A DNA stretch of 64,000 nucleotides from Streptomyces microflavus (lineage in GTDB: Bacteria > Actinomycetota > Actinomycetes > Streptomycetales > Streptomycetaceae): NCBI RefSeq assembly GCF_014650075.1, contig NZ_BMUG01000004.1:124001-188000 (forward strand). The letters run 5' to 3'. The position numbers and the translations under genes were made by a program. Below the pieces are notes generated by a model that saw nothing but the letters and a program-made list of their open reading frames with translations, did no database searches and was not told the DNA's origin. Shown piece by piece: positions 35,953 to 45,869 of the stretch; positions within the stretch are counted from its first letter, which is position 1; every line of letters starts with the position of its first letter.

Positions 35953-36744
35953 TCAGTCTGCCGCAGTGGCGTGCGGCAGCAGGTGCGCCGCCTCGGCGAC
36001 GACCGGGATCACCAGTTCCGCCAGCCGTCCGGCCGGTCCGTCCGAGGTCTCCAGGGCCAGCAGGTCGCGGACCACCGACGCGGTCTCCTCGTCGGTCGCC
36101 GCCGTCGCCGCGAGGAGGGCGATGAGGTGGTCGACCAGCCAGCCGCGCAGCTCGGCCGCCGGGGGCCGCTTGCCCTCGTCCAGCCAGATCAGGGAGGCCG
36201 CCTCGACGGCCGCGATCCAGCTGCGGACCATCATCCGCAGCCTCGGCCCGGCGCTCCGCGGTCCTGTGCTCTGTGGCCCGCTGCCGCCGATCCGGCCGAG
36301 GTGGCTGAGGATCGCCTCGGCCGCCGCCCGCCGGACGCCGTCCACGATGGTCGTCGTACGGGAGGTCTCCACGACGCTGCCGCCGCGCAGCAGGGCGCTG
36401 AACCCGGTGTCGTGCTCGTCCACGAAGCGCAGGTAGCGGTCCAGGACGCGGGCGACCCGCTCGGTGGGCGGCCCCACCGGCGGCTCGCTGAAGCAGAGCG
36501 TCAGCTCGTCGGCGGCGGAGCCGAGCGCGGCCTCGTACAACTGCTGCCGGCCGCCCGGGAAGTAGCGGTAGACCAGCGGCCGGGAGACCCCGGCCGCCAC
36601 CGCCACCTCGTCCAGCGAGACCTCGTCCGGGGCCCGGTGGGCGAAGAGGCCGAGCGCCGCGACCAGGAGCTGGGCGCGGCGCTCCTCGACACTGAGCCTG
36701 CGGTACGCGCGGGGCGGCGGCGGGGCTGCGGCGGTGGACGTCAT
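35953..36744 (-). CDS. TetR-family transcriptional regulator
   Basis: 263 residues. The N-terminal HTH spans about 18-65 (RRAQLLVAALGLFAHRAPDEVSLDEVAVAAGVSRPLVYRYFPGG). The rest is the helical ligand and dimer domain (VARVLDRYLRFVDEHDTGFSALLRGG and on). MTSTAAA at 36744 is the chosen start. It lies 35 bp after the end of the diiron-oxygenase gene on the same strand, so it may regulate that gene and the divergent ferritin-like gene; no clear TetR dyad was located in 37716-37985. Confidence 0.9.
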   Translation of the reverse strand: MTSTAAAPPPPRAYRRLSVEERRAQLLVAALGLFAHRAPDEVSLDEVAVAAGVSRPLVYRYFPGGRQQLYEAALGSAADELTLCFSEPPVGPPTERVARVLDRYLRFVDEHDTGFSALLRGGSVVETSRTTTIVDGVRRAAAEAILSHLGRIGGSGPQSTGPRSAGPRLRMMVRSWIAAVEAASLIWLDEGKRPPAAELRGWLVDHLIALLAATAATDEETASVVRDLLALETSDGPAGRLAELVIPVVAEAAHLLPHATAAD

Positions 36745-36779
36745 GCCCCCGAGAGTAGAGGGTGTCCGCCGGTACACCC

Positions 36780-37715
36780 TCAGGCCAGCAGTCCGGAGCT
36801 GCGCCAGAGCCTGCGGCCGACGCCGTTCAGCAGCCCGATGTCGTCGAAGAAGTCCGTGAGCCGCTTGGAGCCGGTCTGCATGACCTCCGCGCGGTGGCCG
36901 CTCGCCTTCACCTGGGCGACGGCCTCGCGGCGGTCCAGGCCGACGTTCTCGTACACCCGCGGGTTGACGAAGCAGACGGAGAAGACTCGGGCCGCCTCGC
37001 CGCAGCTGACCTTGGTGAGCTCGCGCTCCCAGCGGGGCGCGGTCACCATCTGGCGGCGCAGCTCCTCACGGGCGTACCGGACGTGCCGGGCCTCCTCGAT
37101 GACATGGATACGGGTCACGCCGCGGACCAGGGTCTGCACCCGCTCGTCCGGGAACGTCAGCCGCTGCATCCAGTCGAGGATCTCCTCGCCGAGCAGGGTC
37201 GCGGCGAACGAACCGGGCGTGGTGGAGACGGTCTTCAGGACCCGCGCGAGGTTGTGGTAGACGCGCGGCACCTCGTACGTCGGGGCGCCGCCCCAGTCGA
37301 TCATGCGGCCGAACATCATCGAGTGCCGGCACTCGTCGGCTATCTCCGTGAGGGCGTAGCGGACGTGGTTGCTGGTGACGGGCTTGTCGTAGACGTGCCG
37401 GACCAGCAGCTGCATCAGGATGATCTCGAACCAGATGCCGAGCGAGGCGAGCGCGGCGCCCTCGTGCCGGGAGAGGTCCAGGCGCTGCTCCTCGGACATC
37501 CGGTGCCACATCGGGGTGTCGTACAGCGAGAGCAGCTCCGGGGGCCAGAACCACTTGCCCTCCTCGACGGCCGAGTCCCAGTCGAGTTCGGTGTCCGGGT
37601 CGAAGGAGTGCTTGGCCGAGGATTCGAGCAGGCGGGCGGCGATCTGCTCACGGTCGCGGAGCGGCCCGAGTGCGTCGCGGAGCGCGGTGACATCGCGGTT
37701 CGTCACGGTCGTCAT
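36780..37715 (-). CDS. Diiron oxygenase of the AurF type
   Basis: 311 residues, mainly helical, with two carboxylate/histidine metal-binding pairs: RHEGAALASLGIWFE and TEIADECRHSMMFGR in the first half, LLGEEILDWMQRLTF and IHVIEEARHVRYAREEL in the second. This matches AurF-like non-haem diiron oxygenases, which oxidise aryl amines or related substrates. No biosynthetic cluster is adjacent, so the substrate is unknown. The start MTTVTNRDVTALRD at 37715 follows GAGGTGCTCC. It is divergent from a second diiron protein gene across about 270 bp. Confidence 0.87.
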   Translation of the reverse strand: MTTVTNRDVTALRDALGPLRDREQIAARLLESSAKHSFDPDTELDWDSAVEEGKWFWPPELLSLYDTPMWHRMSEEQRLDLSRHEGAALASLGIWFEIILMQLLVRHVYDKPVTSNHVRYALTEIADECRHSMMFGRMIDWGGAPTYEVPRVYHNLARVLKTVSTTPGSFAATLLGEEILDWMQRLTFPDERVQTLVRGVTRIHVIEEARHVRYAREELRRQMVTAPRWERELTKVSCGEAARVFSVCFVNPRVYENVGLDRREAVAQVKASGHRAEVMQTGSKRLTDFFDDIGLLNGVGRRLWRSSGLLA

Positions 37716-37985
37716 GGCGGGAGCACCTCACACGGGGGTTGCCGGGAACAGGAGTTACCGGCGGTCACCTCTTATGAGACTGCTCGTCAGCAAGGACGTC
37801 AATCCCCTGCGCACGACTACCGCGAGGCTGCTGCACGACTTACGCGCGACGGCGCCCGACTTGTTGACCCGCCGTCTACCAACGTGTGAACCTGCGAGGG
37901 GAGGCGGCGGGCGACGCACCCAACTGCCGCCAGTGTCACGGAACTTGTCAAGCCGTTCGAGCCAGTCGAGGCGAAGGAGCCGTCC

Positions 37986-39095
37986 GTGTCCACTCATGAC
38001 CTCTACACCACCCCGCCGCCCGAACCGACCTGGCAGGTCCCCGCCACCGGGGCCGCCCGGTTCAGCTGGGACTACGACGACGGCCGCGAACGCCTCCTCG
38101 CCCTCTACCAGAAGGGCAAGGACAAGCAGTGGGACGGCAACAAGCGCATCGACTGGTCCCTGGAGGTCGACCCCACCGACCCGCTGGGCACCCCCGACGA
38201 GGCGCTCACGCTGTACGGCACCCCGCACTGGGCGAAGATGACGGAGAAGGACCGGGGCGAGCTGCGCAAGCACTACACCTCCTGGCAGTTCAGCCAGTTC
38301 CTCCACGGCGAGCAGGGCGCCATGGTCTGCGCGGCCAGGATCGTGGAGTCCGTCCCCGACCTGGACGCCAAGTTCTACTCCGCCACCCAGACCATGGACG
38401 AGGCCCGGCACGCGGAGATCTACGGCCGCTTCCTCCACGAGAAGATCGGCATGCTCTACCCGGTCAACGACAACCTCCAGGGCCTGCTCGGCGACACCCT
38501 GCGCGACTCCCGCTGGGACATGCCGTACCTCGGGATGCAGGTCCTGATCGAAGGCCTGGCGCTCGCCGCCTTCGGGATGATCCGCGACACCACCACCAAG
38601 CCGCTCCCCAAGCAGATCCTCGCGTACGTCATGCAGGACGAGGCCCGGCACGTGGCCTTCGGGCGGATGGCGCTGCGCGACTACTACAAGCAGCTGAGCG
38701 ACGCCGAACTCCGCGAACGCGAGGAGTTCGTCATCGAGGGCTGCTACCTGATGCGCGACCGGCTCAGCGGTGTCGAGGTCCTGGAGAACTTCGGCATCGG
38801 CAAGCAGGAGGCGAAGGAGCTCTCCGAGCACTCCGAGTTCCTCCAGCTCTTCCGCAAGCTCCTCTTCAGCCGGATCGTCCCGTGCGTCAAGGACATCGGC
38901 CTGTGGGGCCCACGGCTCCAGAAGGCGTACGTCGACATGGGCGTCCTCGAACTCGGCGACTCCAACCTGGACCTGCTCATGTCCCAGGACGAGGAGATAG
39001 CCGAGGAACTGGACCGCGAACGCTTCGCCGCCGAGGAGGAGGCCAGGGTCGCGGAGGTCGCCGAGGCGATCGGGGAGGGGAGGGAGGCGGCCTGA
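37986..39095 (+). CDS. Ferritin-like diiron protein
   Basis: 369 residues with the four-helix diiron pattern: FLHGEQGAMVCAARIVE, QTMDEARHAEIYGRFLHEK, LIEGLALAAFGMIR and YVMQDEARHVAFGRMALRDYY. The two DEARH motifs bind iron. It resembles ribonucleotide-reductase-R2-like or fatty-acid/amine-oxidising ferritin-like proteins rather than iron-storage ferritins. GTG at 37986 (MSTHDLYTTPPPEP) follows AAGGAG. It is divergent from the AurF-like gene. Both proteins could act on one pathway, or each may have its own substrate. Confidence 0.86.
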   Translation: MSTHDLYTTPPPEPTWQVPATGAARFSWDYDDGRERLLALYQKGKDKQWDGNKRIDWSLEVDPTDPLGTPDEALTLYGTPHWAKMTEKDRGELRKHYTSWQFSQFLHGEQGAMVCAARIVESVPDLDAKFYSATQTMDEARHAEIYGRFLHEKIGMLYPVNDNLQGLLGDTLRDSRWDMPYLGMQVLIEGLALAAFGMIRDTTTKPLPKQILAYVMQDEARHVAFGRMALRDYYKQLSDAELREREEFVIEGCYLMRDRLSGVEVLENFGIGKQEAKELSEHSEFLQLFRKLLFSRIVPCVKDIGLWGPRLQKAYVDMGVLELGDSNLDLLMSQDEEIAEELDRERFAAEEEARVAEVAEAIGEGREAA

Positions 39096-39097
39096 AC

Positions 39098-39213
39098 GGG
39101 GCCGTCCACCGAGGCCGTCCAGGGGGGCATCCACCGGGGCTGTCCAGGGGGCATCCACCGGGGCTGTCCCCCGGGGGGCGTTCACCGGGGCTGTCCCCGG
39201 GGGCGTTCACCGC
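39098..39213. repeat. About 25-bp imperfect tandem repeat, 4-5 copies
   Basis: Imperfect copies of a unit like gggcatccaccggggctgtcc run from 39098 to 39213, between the ferritin-like gene and the ADP-ribosylglycohydrolase gene. Copies differ by a few bases and by the length of G or C runs. No function is visible. Confidence 0.75.
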
Positions 39214-39259
39214 CGGATATCCGATGTACGCCGACGGGTTCCGGCGGCACCATGCCGGT

Positions 39260-40159
39260 ATGACCACGAACCCGCCCCCAGCCACCGCCGCCGGGCTCGC
39301 GGCCGCCCGCCGCAGCCTCGAAGCCCTCGCGCTCGGGGACGCGTTCGGCGAGCGCTGGTTCCCCCTCTTCCGCGACCGCCGCCGGGCCGTGAACGAGATC
39401 CGGGCCCGACGCACCCCGCAGGAGCCCCTCTGGCACTGGACCGACGACACGGCCCTCGCGCTCGCCCTGCAACGCTCGCTCGACGAGCACGGCCAGGTCG
39501 ACCAGGACCACCTGGCGCTCTGCTACGCCCTCGCCTTCGACGCCGACCGGGCCCGCGGCTACGGGCACGGCATGCACCTCCTGCTGCCCCAGCTCCTCGT
39601 CGCCCCCGCCGACTGGCGCGTCCTGGCCCCCGGGCTCTTCGACGGCGGCAGCCTCGGCAACGGCGCGGCGATGCGGGTCGCCCCGCTCGGCGCCCGCTTC
39701 CACGAGGACCTGGACCGGGTGGCGGAGCAGGCCGTGCTCTCCGCGGCCGTCACCCACACCCACCCGGACGGCATCGCGGGTGCGGTGGCGGTCGCCGTGG
39801 CCGCGGCGCTGTCGGTGCGGGGCGAGCTCACCCTGGAGGCCGTCGCGGACCGGACGCCCGAGGGGCCGGTACGGGACGGAGTGCGGCGCGCCGCCGAGAC
39901 CCCGTTCACCACGGAACCGTGGCGGGCCGCGGACCTCCTCGGCAACGGGCAGCGCATCCGGGCCGACGACACCGTGCCCTTCGCCCTGTGGACCGCGGCC
40001 CGTCACGGGGGCGACCTGGAGGCGGCGCTCTGGGCGACTGCGGAGGGGTTCGGCGATGTGGACACGACGTGTGCCATCACCGGCGGTGTGGTCGGGGCGG
40101 CGACCGGGACGGCCGGGGCCCCGGAGCAATGGCTGCGCAGGCGCGAGCCGTTGGGGTGA
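39260..40159 (+). CDS. ADP-ribosylglycohydrolase (DraG/ARH family)
   Basis: 299 residues, the usual length. Metal-binding motifs are WHWTDDTALALAL near residues 55-67 and FGDVDTTCAITGGVVGAA near 264-281, with SLGNGAAMRVAPLG in between. It would remove ADP-ribose from proteins or small molecules in the cytoplasm. ATG at 39260 (MTTNPPPATAAG) lacks a strong ribosome site. A separate ADP-ribosyltransferase is not seen in the window. Confidence 0.88.
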   Translation: MTTNPPPATAAGLAAARRSLEALALGDAFGERWFPLFRDRRRAVNEIRARRTPQEPLWHWTDDTALALALQRSLDEHGQVDQDHLALCYALAFDADRARGYGHGMHLLLPQLLVAPADWRVLAPGLFDGGSLGNGAAMRVAPLGARFHEDLDRVAEQAVLSAAVTHTHPDGIAGAVAVAVAAALSVRGELTLEAVADRTPEGPVRDGVRRAAETPFTTEPWRAADLLGNGQRIRADDTVPFALWTAARHGGDLEAALWATAEGFGDVDTTCAITGGVVGAATGTAGAPEQWLRRREPLG

Positions 40160-40199
40160 GGGGGCGGCCGGCGGGGAGGGGGCCGGTCCGGCCCCCGTA

Positions 40200-40291
40200 C
40201 CGATACCGGCCGCATGGAAGTGCCGATACCGGCCGTGTCGAAGTGCCGATGGCGACCGCGTCGAAGTGCCGATGCCGGCCGTTTCGAAATT
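40200..40291. repeat. 23-bp tandem repeat, four copies, upstream of a membrane-protein gene
   Basis: Four contiguous 23-bp units begin at 40200, 40223, 40246 and 40269, each close to ccgataccggccgtgtcgaagtg. The array ends 30 bp before the start codon at 40322, where it could affect transcription. The units abut without spacers, so this is not a CRISPR array. Confidence 0.8.
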
Positions 40292-40321
40292 CCGTTCGCA
40301 AACGTGTCGTACCGTGAGCGC

Positions 40322-41191
40322 ATGACCACCCCGCCGCACCCGCCGCAGGGCCCGTACGGGCCGCCCCCGCCCCCGCAGAACCCCTACGGTCCGCCGGCCG
40401 CCGCCCCAGGGGTGCCGCAACAGCCCTACGGCTACCCGCAGCAGCCTCCGGCCCCGCCCCAGCAGGGCGGCTGGGGACAGCCCGGCTGGGGGCAGCCCGG
40501 TATACCCGGCGGGGGCGGTCCGGGGGCGGCCGACTGGCCGCCGCAGGGGCCGCAGCCGCCGCGGAAGAAGCGCACGGCGCTGATCGTCGGGATCGTGGTC
40601 GGCGCGGTCGTGCTGGCCGGCGGCATCGCCTTCGGCGTCTCCCAGCTCGTCGGGAAGACCACCGAGGCGGCGTTCCCGGAGGCCGAGTACAAGCTCGTCC
40701 TGGAGCAGAAGCTGCTGGACGGCGAGTTCACCCTGGCCCAGGACCTGTCCTCGACCGAGGGCAAGAAGATCGAGAAGATGTACGACCCCACCGTCCGCGA
40801 CGCGAAGGCCGTCGTCGGGCAGTACAGCTCGGCCGAGGGCGGAGCCCTGGTGATCTCCGGGATGTACGGGCGGTTCACCCGCCCCGAGGCCATGACCGGC
40901 AAGATGATGGACGGCGGGGCCGCCGGGAACGGCGCGACCGTCGTCGTACCGCCGAAGGAGTTCACCCCCGCCGGTTACGACATCACGCTGGAGTGCCAGG
41001 TGCTCCAGTCGAACCAGGCCGGGGTCAAGGCCAACGTGCCGATGTGTGCCTGGGGCGACGACAACACGGGGGTGTCCGTGGGGATCATCCGACCCGAGAC
41101 CGCCCTCAAGGACCCCAGCTCGATCGACCTGGAGGCGGCCGCGGTCGAGACCGCCAAGATCCGTGAGGAGATCCGCCGCCCGATCGGCTGA
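40322..41191 (+). CDS. Proline-rich N-terminus, single-pass membrane protein
   Basis: 289 residues. A Pro/Gly/Gln-rich cytoplasmic tail of about 80 residues (PPPPQNPYGPPAAAPGV and QPPAPPQQGGWG) precedes KKR, one membrane helix (TALIVGIVVGAVVLAGGIAFGV, about 83-104), and an outside domain of about 180 residues containing GALVISGMYGRF and MCAWGDDNTGVSVGI. This layout is common in streptomycete proteins of unknown role. Preceded by the 23-bp repeat array, which may carry its promoter region. No function assigned. Confidence 0.75.
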   Translation: MTTPPHPPQGPYGPPPPPQNPYGPPAAAPGVPQQPYGYPQQPPAPPQQGGWGQPGWGQPGIPGGGGPGAADWPPQGPQPPRKKRTALIVGIVVGAVVLAGGIAFGVSQLVGKTTEAAFPEAEYKLVLEQKLLDGEFTLAQDLSSTEGKKIEKMYDPTVRDAKAVVGQYSSAEGGALVISGMYGRFTRPEAMTGKMMDGGAAGNGATVVVPPKEFTPAGYDITLECQVLQSNQAGVKANVPMCAWGDDNTGVSVGIIRPETALKDPSSIDLEAAAVETAKIREEIRRPIG

Positions 41192-41259
41192 CCGACTGAC
41201 CGGCCCCGGCCGTCCGCCCGTCGTGGATCAGCGCACCCCGGCCGTCCGCCCGTCGCCGG

Positions 41260-41745
41260 TCAGTGCACCCCGGCCGGTGCCGGGAACCGGGTGCGCAGGG
41301 TGAACGCCCGCTCGGTCGGGCCGTGTTCGCGCAGGTGGAGCAGGCGTTCCTCGGCGTCCGCGACCGTCGGGCGCTCCCCTGCGGGCACCCACCACAGGGC
41401 GGTCATCGCCTCCCTGACCTGCTCGAACCACTCGCGTCGCCGGCTCATCAGCTCCCGGTGGAGCCCGGCGTACATGAAGGCCGTGAGCGCTTCGGCGTCC
41501 CGCCATACCGACATGTTCACGATCAACCAGTCGTCCCCGAAGACCGGGACGTCCGTGGCGTTCCCGGAGTCCGAGCGCAGCCGCCACACGAACCCGTCGG
41601 CCCGGTCGGCGACCGCGTTCACCGGGTCCAGCCCGTCGACGAAGTCCTTCAACTGCGGTGAATCCAGCGGAAATCTGAGCCGGGCGATGTTCACCTGCGC
41701 CAACTCGTGTTTTCCGCCGACTGTTTGCGTCTCGATAGAGGTCAT
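41260..41745 (-). CDS. DUF3291 protein
   Basis: 161 residues of the DUF3291 type: [87 protein letters not shown]. This fold is a dimeric alpha-beta barrel related to monooxygenase-type proteins. Its start ATG overlaps the stop of the amidase gene by 4 bp, so the pair is translationally linked. Confidence 0.84.
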   Translation of the reverse strand: MTSIETQTVGGKHELAQVNIARLRFPLDSPQLKDFVDGLDPVNAVADRADGFVWRLRSDSGNATDVPVFGDDWLIVNMSVWRDAEALTAFMYAGLHRELMSRRREWFEQVREAMTALWWVPAGERPTVADAEERLLHLREHGPTERAFTLRTRFPAPAGVH

Positions 41746-42818
41746 GGCCGCACGGTAGGCAGGGCGTTCTCCACCGCGCGGGCCATTCCGAGCAGCGAGA
41801 CGTCCGCCCCGCGCTCCGCCACCAGGTGGAGTCCCACCGGGCAGCCGTCCCCGGTGAATCCGGCGGGCAGGCTGGCCGCCGGGTGGCCGCTCAGGTTGAA
41901 CGCCCAGGTCAGGGCGGTGGAGTAGAGCGCACCCGGGCCCTCGTGCCCATGCGGCCGGTTGGGCGTGACCGGGGTCAGCAACAGGGGCGCGGTGGCGAAG
42001 AGGGCATCGAGCCGCTCATCGTTCGCCCGCCGGACCAGGGCCGCCTCCGGGGCCCCGGGCGACCCTCCCCGTACCGCCGTCCAGGCCCGTACCGGGTCGA
42101 GCAGCGCGCAGTCGGCGTCCAGCAGGCGTACGGTCCCCGCCGAGACCAGCCGGTCCACCGCCGCCCGGACGACGCCCGCCACCTCCGGGTCCACGTCCGC
42201 GAAGCCGAGGTCCTCGCTGTAGACGGCGGGCAGCGGGAGGGAAGGGGCGGCGGGCTCCTCGTACCCGTCCAGGACATGGCGGAGGTACCGTTCCGCCCCG
42301 GCCGCCGACCGGGCCAGCACCCCGGCCGACGCGAGCCCGGACTTGTCGGGGGAAGGGAGCAGCCCGTTCGTCGTCTTCAGCCCGAACACCCCGCACCAGG
42401 CGGCCGGGATGCGGACCGACCCGGCCCCGTCGCTGCCCGTCGCCAGCTCCACCATCCCCGCCGCCACCGCGACCGCCGAGCCCGCCGACGAACCGCCGGG
42501 CGTCCGGTCCGTCCGCCACGGGTTGACCGTACGGCCGTGGGCGCCCTGCCCCCAGGTCTGCCAGTGGGTGCCGGGCCCGGGGACCGAGGTCGCGCCGACC
42601 GGGACGCCACCCGCCGCGATCAGCCGACGGGCCGCGTACGAGCGGATGCCGGCGGGGCCCTTCACGGCGAACGGCAGCCCGCGCAGGGGGAGCCGGAGCG
42701 CCGCCGGTTCGCGGGCGAGGGCCTCCTCGGGCCAGACCTCGGTGAACGCGTTGAGCGCCGGGTCCAGCATGGCGATCCGCTCCAGGGCCCGCGCCACGGC
42801 GGAGGGTGTCCGTGTCAT
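41742..42818 (-). CDS. Amidase signature family enzyme
   Basis: 358 residues, somewhat short for the family. The Ser-cisSer-Lys triad is visible: Lys in [12 protein letters not shown], the serines in [54 protein letters not shown] follows. It hydrolyses an amide bond in the cytoplasm, substrate unknown. ATG at 42818 ([15 protein letters not shown]). Its stop overlaps the start of the DUF3291 gene, and the amidase is transcribed first. Confidence 0.88.
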   Translation of the reverse strand: MTRTPSAVARALERIAMLDPALNAFTEVWPEEALAREPAALRLPLRGLPFAVKGPAGIRSYAARRLIAAGGVPVGATSVPGPGTHWQTWGQGAHGRTVNPWRTDRTPGGSSAGSAVAVAAGMVELATGSDGAGSVRIPAAWCGVFGLKTTNGLLPSPDKSGLASAGVLARSAAGAERYLRHVLDGYEEPAAPSLPLPAVYSEDLGFADVDPEVAGVVRAAVDRLVSAGTVRLLDADCALLDPVRAWTAVRGGSPGAPEAALVRRANDERLDALFATAPLLLTPVTPNRPHGHEGPGALYSTALTWAFNLSGHPAASLPAGFTGDGCPVGLHLVAERGADVSLLGMARAVENALPTVRP

Positions 42819-42919
42819 GGGCCCAGTCTTCCGGAGGCCGCAGGTCCCGGCCCCCGCCTCCCTGCACGGAGCAGGCCCCCGCCTCCCCGCAGGCCCCCAG
42901 ACCCACCGGAAGCCAACCC

Positions 42920-44377
42920 TCACCCCTCCAACGCCGCCTCCATCACCGCCCGGGCGATCGGGGCCGCGCTGCCGCCGCCGCTGATGTCGGCCCGGTCGGC
43001 GGAGGCGTCCTCCACCACCACGGCGACCGCGACCGCCGGGCGGCCGGAGTCCGGGGCCTGGGCCCAGGAGATGAACCAGGCGTACGGCAGACCGGAGTTG
43101 TCGATGCCGTGCTGGGCGGTGCCGGTCTTGCCGCCGACCTTCACCCCGTCGATCGCCGCGTTCGACCCGGTGCCGTTCTCCACCACGTCGACCATCATCC
43201 GCTGCAGCTGCACCGCCGTGGAGGGGCTCATCGCCCGCTCGTAGGAGCGCGGTCCCTGCTGCTGGACCGTGTCCCCGTCCGCGGTGGTCACCCGGTCCAC
43301 CAGATACGGCACGCGCAGGTCGCCGTGGTTCGCCACCGCCGCCGCGACCATCGCCATCTGGAGCGGGGTCGCGGTCGTGTTGAACTGCCCGATCGAGGAG
43401 AGCGCGAGCTGGTCGTCGCTCATGTCGGTGTCGAAGTTGCTCCGCGCCACCCCGGACGGGATGCGCAGCCCCGTCTCGTTGAAGCCGAACCTCCCCGCCG
43501 CCTCCACCATCCCCTCCAGCCCGACCTCCACCCCCAGATGGGCCATCACCGTGTTGCAGGAGACCCGGATCGCGTCGGCCAGCGAGGCCTGCTCGCACCC
43601 GGTGGCCTCGTTGGGCAGGGTGGTCCTCGTGCCCGGCAGGACGTACGGCGACGGGGTGTCCGTGGGTGCCTCCGCGTCCTTCACCACCCGGGCGTCCAGC
43701 GCCGCCGCGGCCGTCACGATCTTGAACGTGGAGCCCGGCGGATAGGTCTGCCGGATGGCCCGGTTGAGCATCGGCAGGCTCTTGGCCGCGTTCAGCCGGG
43801 TCCAGGCGTCGGTCACCGCAGAGCCGGTGCCGGAGAGCCGCTCGGGGTCGTACGACGGGGTCGAGACCAGCGCCAGGATCCGGCCCGTCGACGGCTCCAG
43901 GGCGGCGACCGCGCCCCGCCGCCCGCTCAGTCCGGCGTACGCGGCGCGCTGCATCGACTCCTTGACGGTCGTGACGACGTTGCCGCCCGGCTGCCGGCCC
44001 CGCGTGAACTCGTCCCAGAAGGGCAGCGGCGCCAGCAGCGAGTCCGTCCCCGACAGGACGCCGTCCTCGGCGTTCTCGATGAGCGTGGTGCCGTACGTCT
44101 GCGAGGCGTACCCGGTCACCGGCGCGTACAGCGGGCCGTGCAGATAGGTGCGTTCGAAGCTGAGCTGCTCGCCGGTCTCCTTGTTCCCGGTCACGGCCCG
44201 GTCGCCGACCAGGATGTTTCCGCGCGGCTGGTCGTAACGGACGATGGTGTTACGGCGGTTGGCCGGGTTGTCGTCCAGCTCATCGGCCTCGAAGAGCTGG
44301 ATCCGGGCCGCGTTGGCGAGCAGCGCCACGAGCAGGAGCAGACAGAAGGCGGCGGCCCGCCGGATGTAGCGGATCAC
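42920..44377 (-). CDS. Class B penicillin-binding protein (peptidoglycan transpeptidase)
   Basis: 485 residues. One N-terminal membrane helix ([19 protein letters not shown]) precedes the PBP dimerisation region and the transpeptidase domain, with SxxK in [11 protein letters not shown], SxN in [13 protein letters not shown] and KTG in [11 protein letters not shown]. It crosslinks peptidoglycan outside the membrane. The GTG at 44377 follows GGAGGA and overlaps the SEDS gene stop (GTGA), so the pair forms a coupled synthase unit. This matches the PbpA/RodA-type pairs of streptomycetes. It may serve sporulation or apical growth. Confidence 0.92.
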   Translation of the reverse strand: MIRYIRRAAAFCLLLLVALLANAARIQLFEADELDDNPANRRNTIVRYDQPRGNILVGDRAVTGNKETGEQLSFERTYLHGPLYAPVTGYASQTYGTTLIENAEDGVLSGTDSLLAPLPFWDEFTRGRQPGGNVVTTVKESMQRAAYAGLSGRRGAVAALEPSTGRILALVSTPSYDPERLSGTGSAVTDAWTRLNAAKSLPMLNRAIRQTYPPGSTFKIVTAAAALDARVVKDAEAPTDTPSPYVLPGTRTTLPNEATGCEQASLADAIRVSCNTVMAHLGVEVGLEGMVEAAGRFGFNETGLRIPSGVARSNFDTDMSDDQLALSSIGQFNTTATPLQMAMVAAAVANHGDLRVPYLVDRVTTADGDTVQQQGPRSYERAMSPSTAVQLQRMMVDVVENGTGSNAAIDGVKVGGKTGTAQHGIDNSGLPYAWFISWAQAPDSGRPAVAVAVVVEDASADRADISGGGSAAPIARAVMEAALEG

Positions 44378-45762
44378 CGGTCCTCCTCCGGTGTGCTGGT
44401 GGCGCTCGCGATGACCCCGGTCTCCACCTGTTCGGGGTGCGGTCTGCGCGAGACGTCGCTCAGCCGGATCAGCAGCGCCACGATGATCCAGTTGGTGACG
44501 ACGGAGGAGCCGCCCTGCGCCAGGAACGGCATAGCCATCCCGGTCAGCGGGATCAGCCCCATCACCCCGCCCGCGATGACGAACACCTGGAGCGCCAGGA
44601 TCGAGGCGAGACCGATGGCCAGCAGCCGTCCGAAGGGGTCGCGCAGGGCGAGCCCGGCCCGGTAGCCGCGTGCCACGAGGAGCGCGTACAGCAGGAAGAT
44701 CGCGGTCAGGCCGCTGAGCCCCAGCTCCTCGCCCGCCGTCGCCAGGATGAAGTCGGACTTGGTGGCGAAGCCGATGAGGATGGAGTGGCCCGCCCCGAGC
44801 CCGGTGCCGAGCATGCCCCCGGCGGCGAAGGCGAAGAGCGACTGGGCGAGCTGGCCGGGGCCCCGCCCCGCGTCGATCGAGGCGAACGGGTCCAGCCAGT
44901 CCTGCACGCGGCCGTGCACATGCGGCTCGAACGAGCCGACGACGAACGCCCCGACGGCCGCCAGCAGCAGCCCGACCGCGATCCAGCCGGTCCGGCCGGT
45001 CGCCACGTACAGCATGATGACGAAGAGTCCGAAGAACAGCAGCGAGGTGCCGAGGTCCCGCTCCAGCACCAGCACGCCGACGCTGATCAGCCAGATCGCC
45101 ACGATGGGGCCGAGCACCCGGCCGGTGGGCAGTTGCAGCTTCCAGAACGTGCGGCCGGTGTACGCGAGCGCGTTGCGGTTGGCGGCGAGGTAGGCGGCGA
45201 AGAAGACCGCGAGCAGGATCTTGGCGAACTCGCCCGGCTGGAACGAGAGCCCGCCGACCCGGATCCAGATCTTCGCCCCGTTCACCGCCGGGAAGAAGAT
45301 CGGCACGATCATCAGGACGAGCGCGGTGGCGACCGACAGGTAGGCGTAGCGCTGGAGCACCCGGTGGTCGCGGAGCAGCACCACGACGACGGCGAAGAGC
45401 GCGACCCCGAGCGTGGACCAGATCAGCTGGGTGGGGGCGGCCTGGTCGCGCGGGGTTTCCAGGTCGAGCCGGTAGATCAGCACCAGGCCGAGCCCGTTGA
45501 GCAGGACGGCGATCGGCAGCAGCAGCGGATCGGCGTACGGGGCCCGGAAGCGGACCGCGACATGGGCCAGCAGGGCGAGCATGCCGAGCCCGGCACCGTA
45601 GCCGGCGACATCGGGGGGCACGGCCCCGTCGTGGGCGAGGCCGACGGCCGCGTAACCGTAGACGGAGATCAGGACGGCCCCGATGAGGAGCGAGAGCTCG
45701 ACCCCGCGCCGTCTGGGCAGGCGGAGCTCGGGCGGGGGAGCGTCCGCCGTCGTTGCGGTCAT
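44374..45762 (-). CDS. SEDS-family peptidoglycan glycosyltransferase (FtsW/RodA/SpoVE)
   Basis: 462 residues with about ten to twelve membrane helices. SEDS signatures include GLSFQPGEFAKILLAVFFAAYL, LVLERDLGTSLLFFGLF and FAKSDFI-like GFATKSDFILATAGEELG, and the C-terminal AMPFLAQGGSSVVTNW. It polymerises lipid II into glycan strands next to its PBP partner. ATG at 45762 (MTATTADAP) is preferred over TTG at 45771. It is transcribed first, and its stop overlaps the PBP start. It belongs to one of several SEDS/PBP pairs expected in a Streptomyces. Confidence 0.93.
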   Translation of the reverse strand: MTATTADAPPPELRLPRRRGVELSLLIGAVLISVYGYAAVGLAHDGAVPPDVAGYGAGLGMLALLAHVAVRFRAPYADPLLLPIAVLLNGLGLVLIYRLDLETPRDQAAPTQLIWSTLGVALFAVVVVLLRDHRVLQRYAYLSVATALVLMIVPIFFPAVNGAKIWIRVGGLSFQPGEFAKILLAVFFAAYLAANRNALAYTGRTFWKLQLPTGRVLGPIVAIWLISVGVLVLERDLGTSLLFFGLFVIMLYVATGRTGWIAVGLLLAAVGAFVVGSFEPHVHGRVQDWLDPFASIDAGRGPGQLAQSLFAFAAGGMLGTGLGAGHSILIGFATKSDFILATAGEELGLSGLTAIFLLYALLVARGYRAGLALRDPFGRLLAIGLASILALQVFVIAGGVMGLIPLTGMAMPFLAQGGSSVVTNWIIVALLIRLSDVSRRPHPEQVETGVIASATSTPEEDR

Positions 45763-45812
45763 GGACCGCAACGTAGCAAGAGGTGTGCCCTATTTCCCTT
45801 ATGTCATAGTGC

Positions 45813-45847
45813 GTCCGCCCGGGGAGCCGGTGGCTCCCCGGGCGGAC
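45813..45847. terminator. Strong hairpin terminator of the SH3-domain gene
   Basis: A 16-bp perfect stem, gtccgcccggggagcc at 45813-45828 with ggctccccgggcggac at 45832-45847 and a 3-base loop, lies 23 bp past the stop codon of the minus-strand SH3 gene. Confidence 0.85.
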
Positions 45848-45869
45848 GGGGCATGCGGGGGTGGGGCGG

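Noticed and set aside
40200..40291. Possible CRISPR array
   Set aside because: The 23-bp units are contiguous without spacers. The 37-bp, 25-bp and 15-bp repeats elsewhere also lack spacers, and no cas genes are seen.
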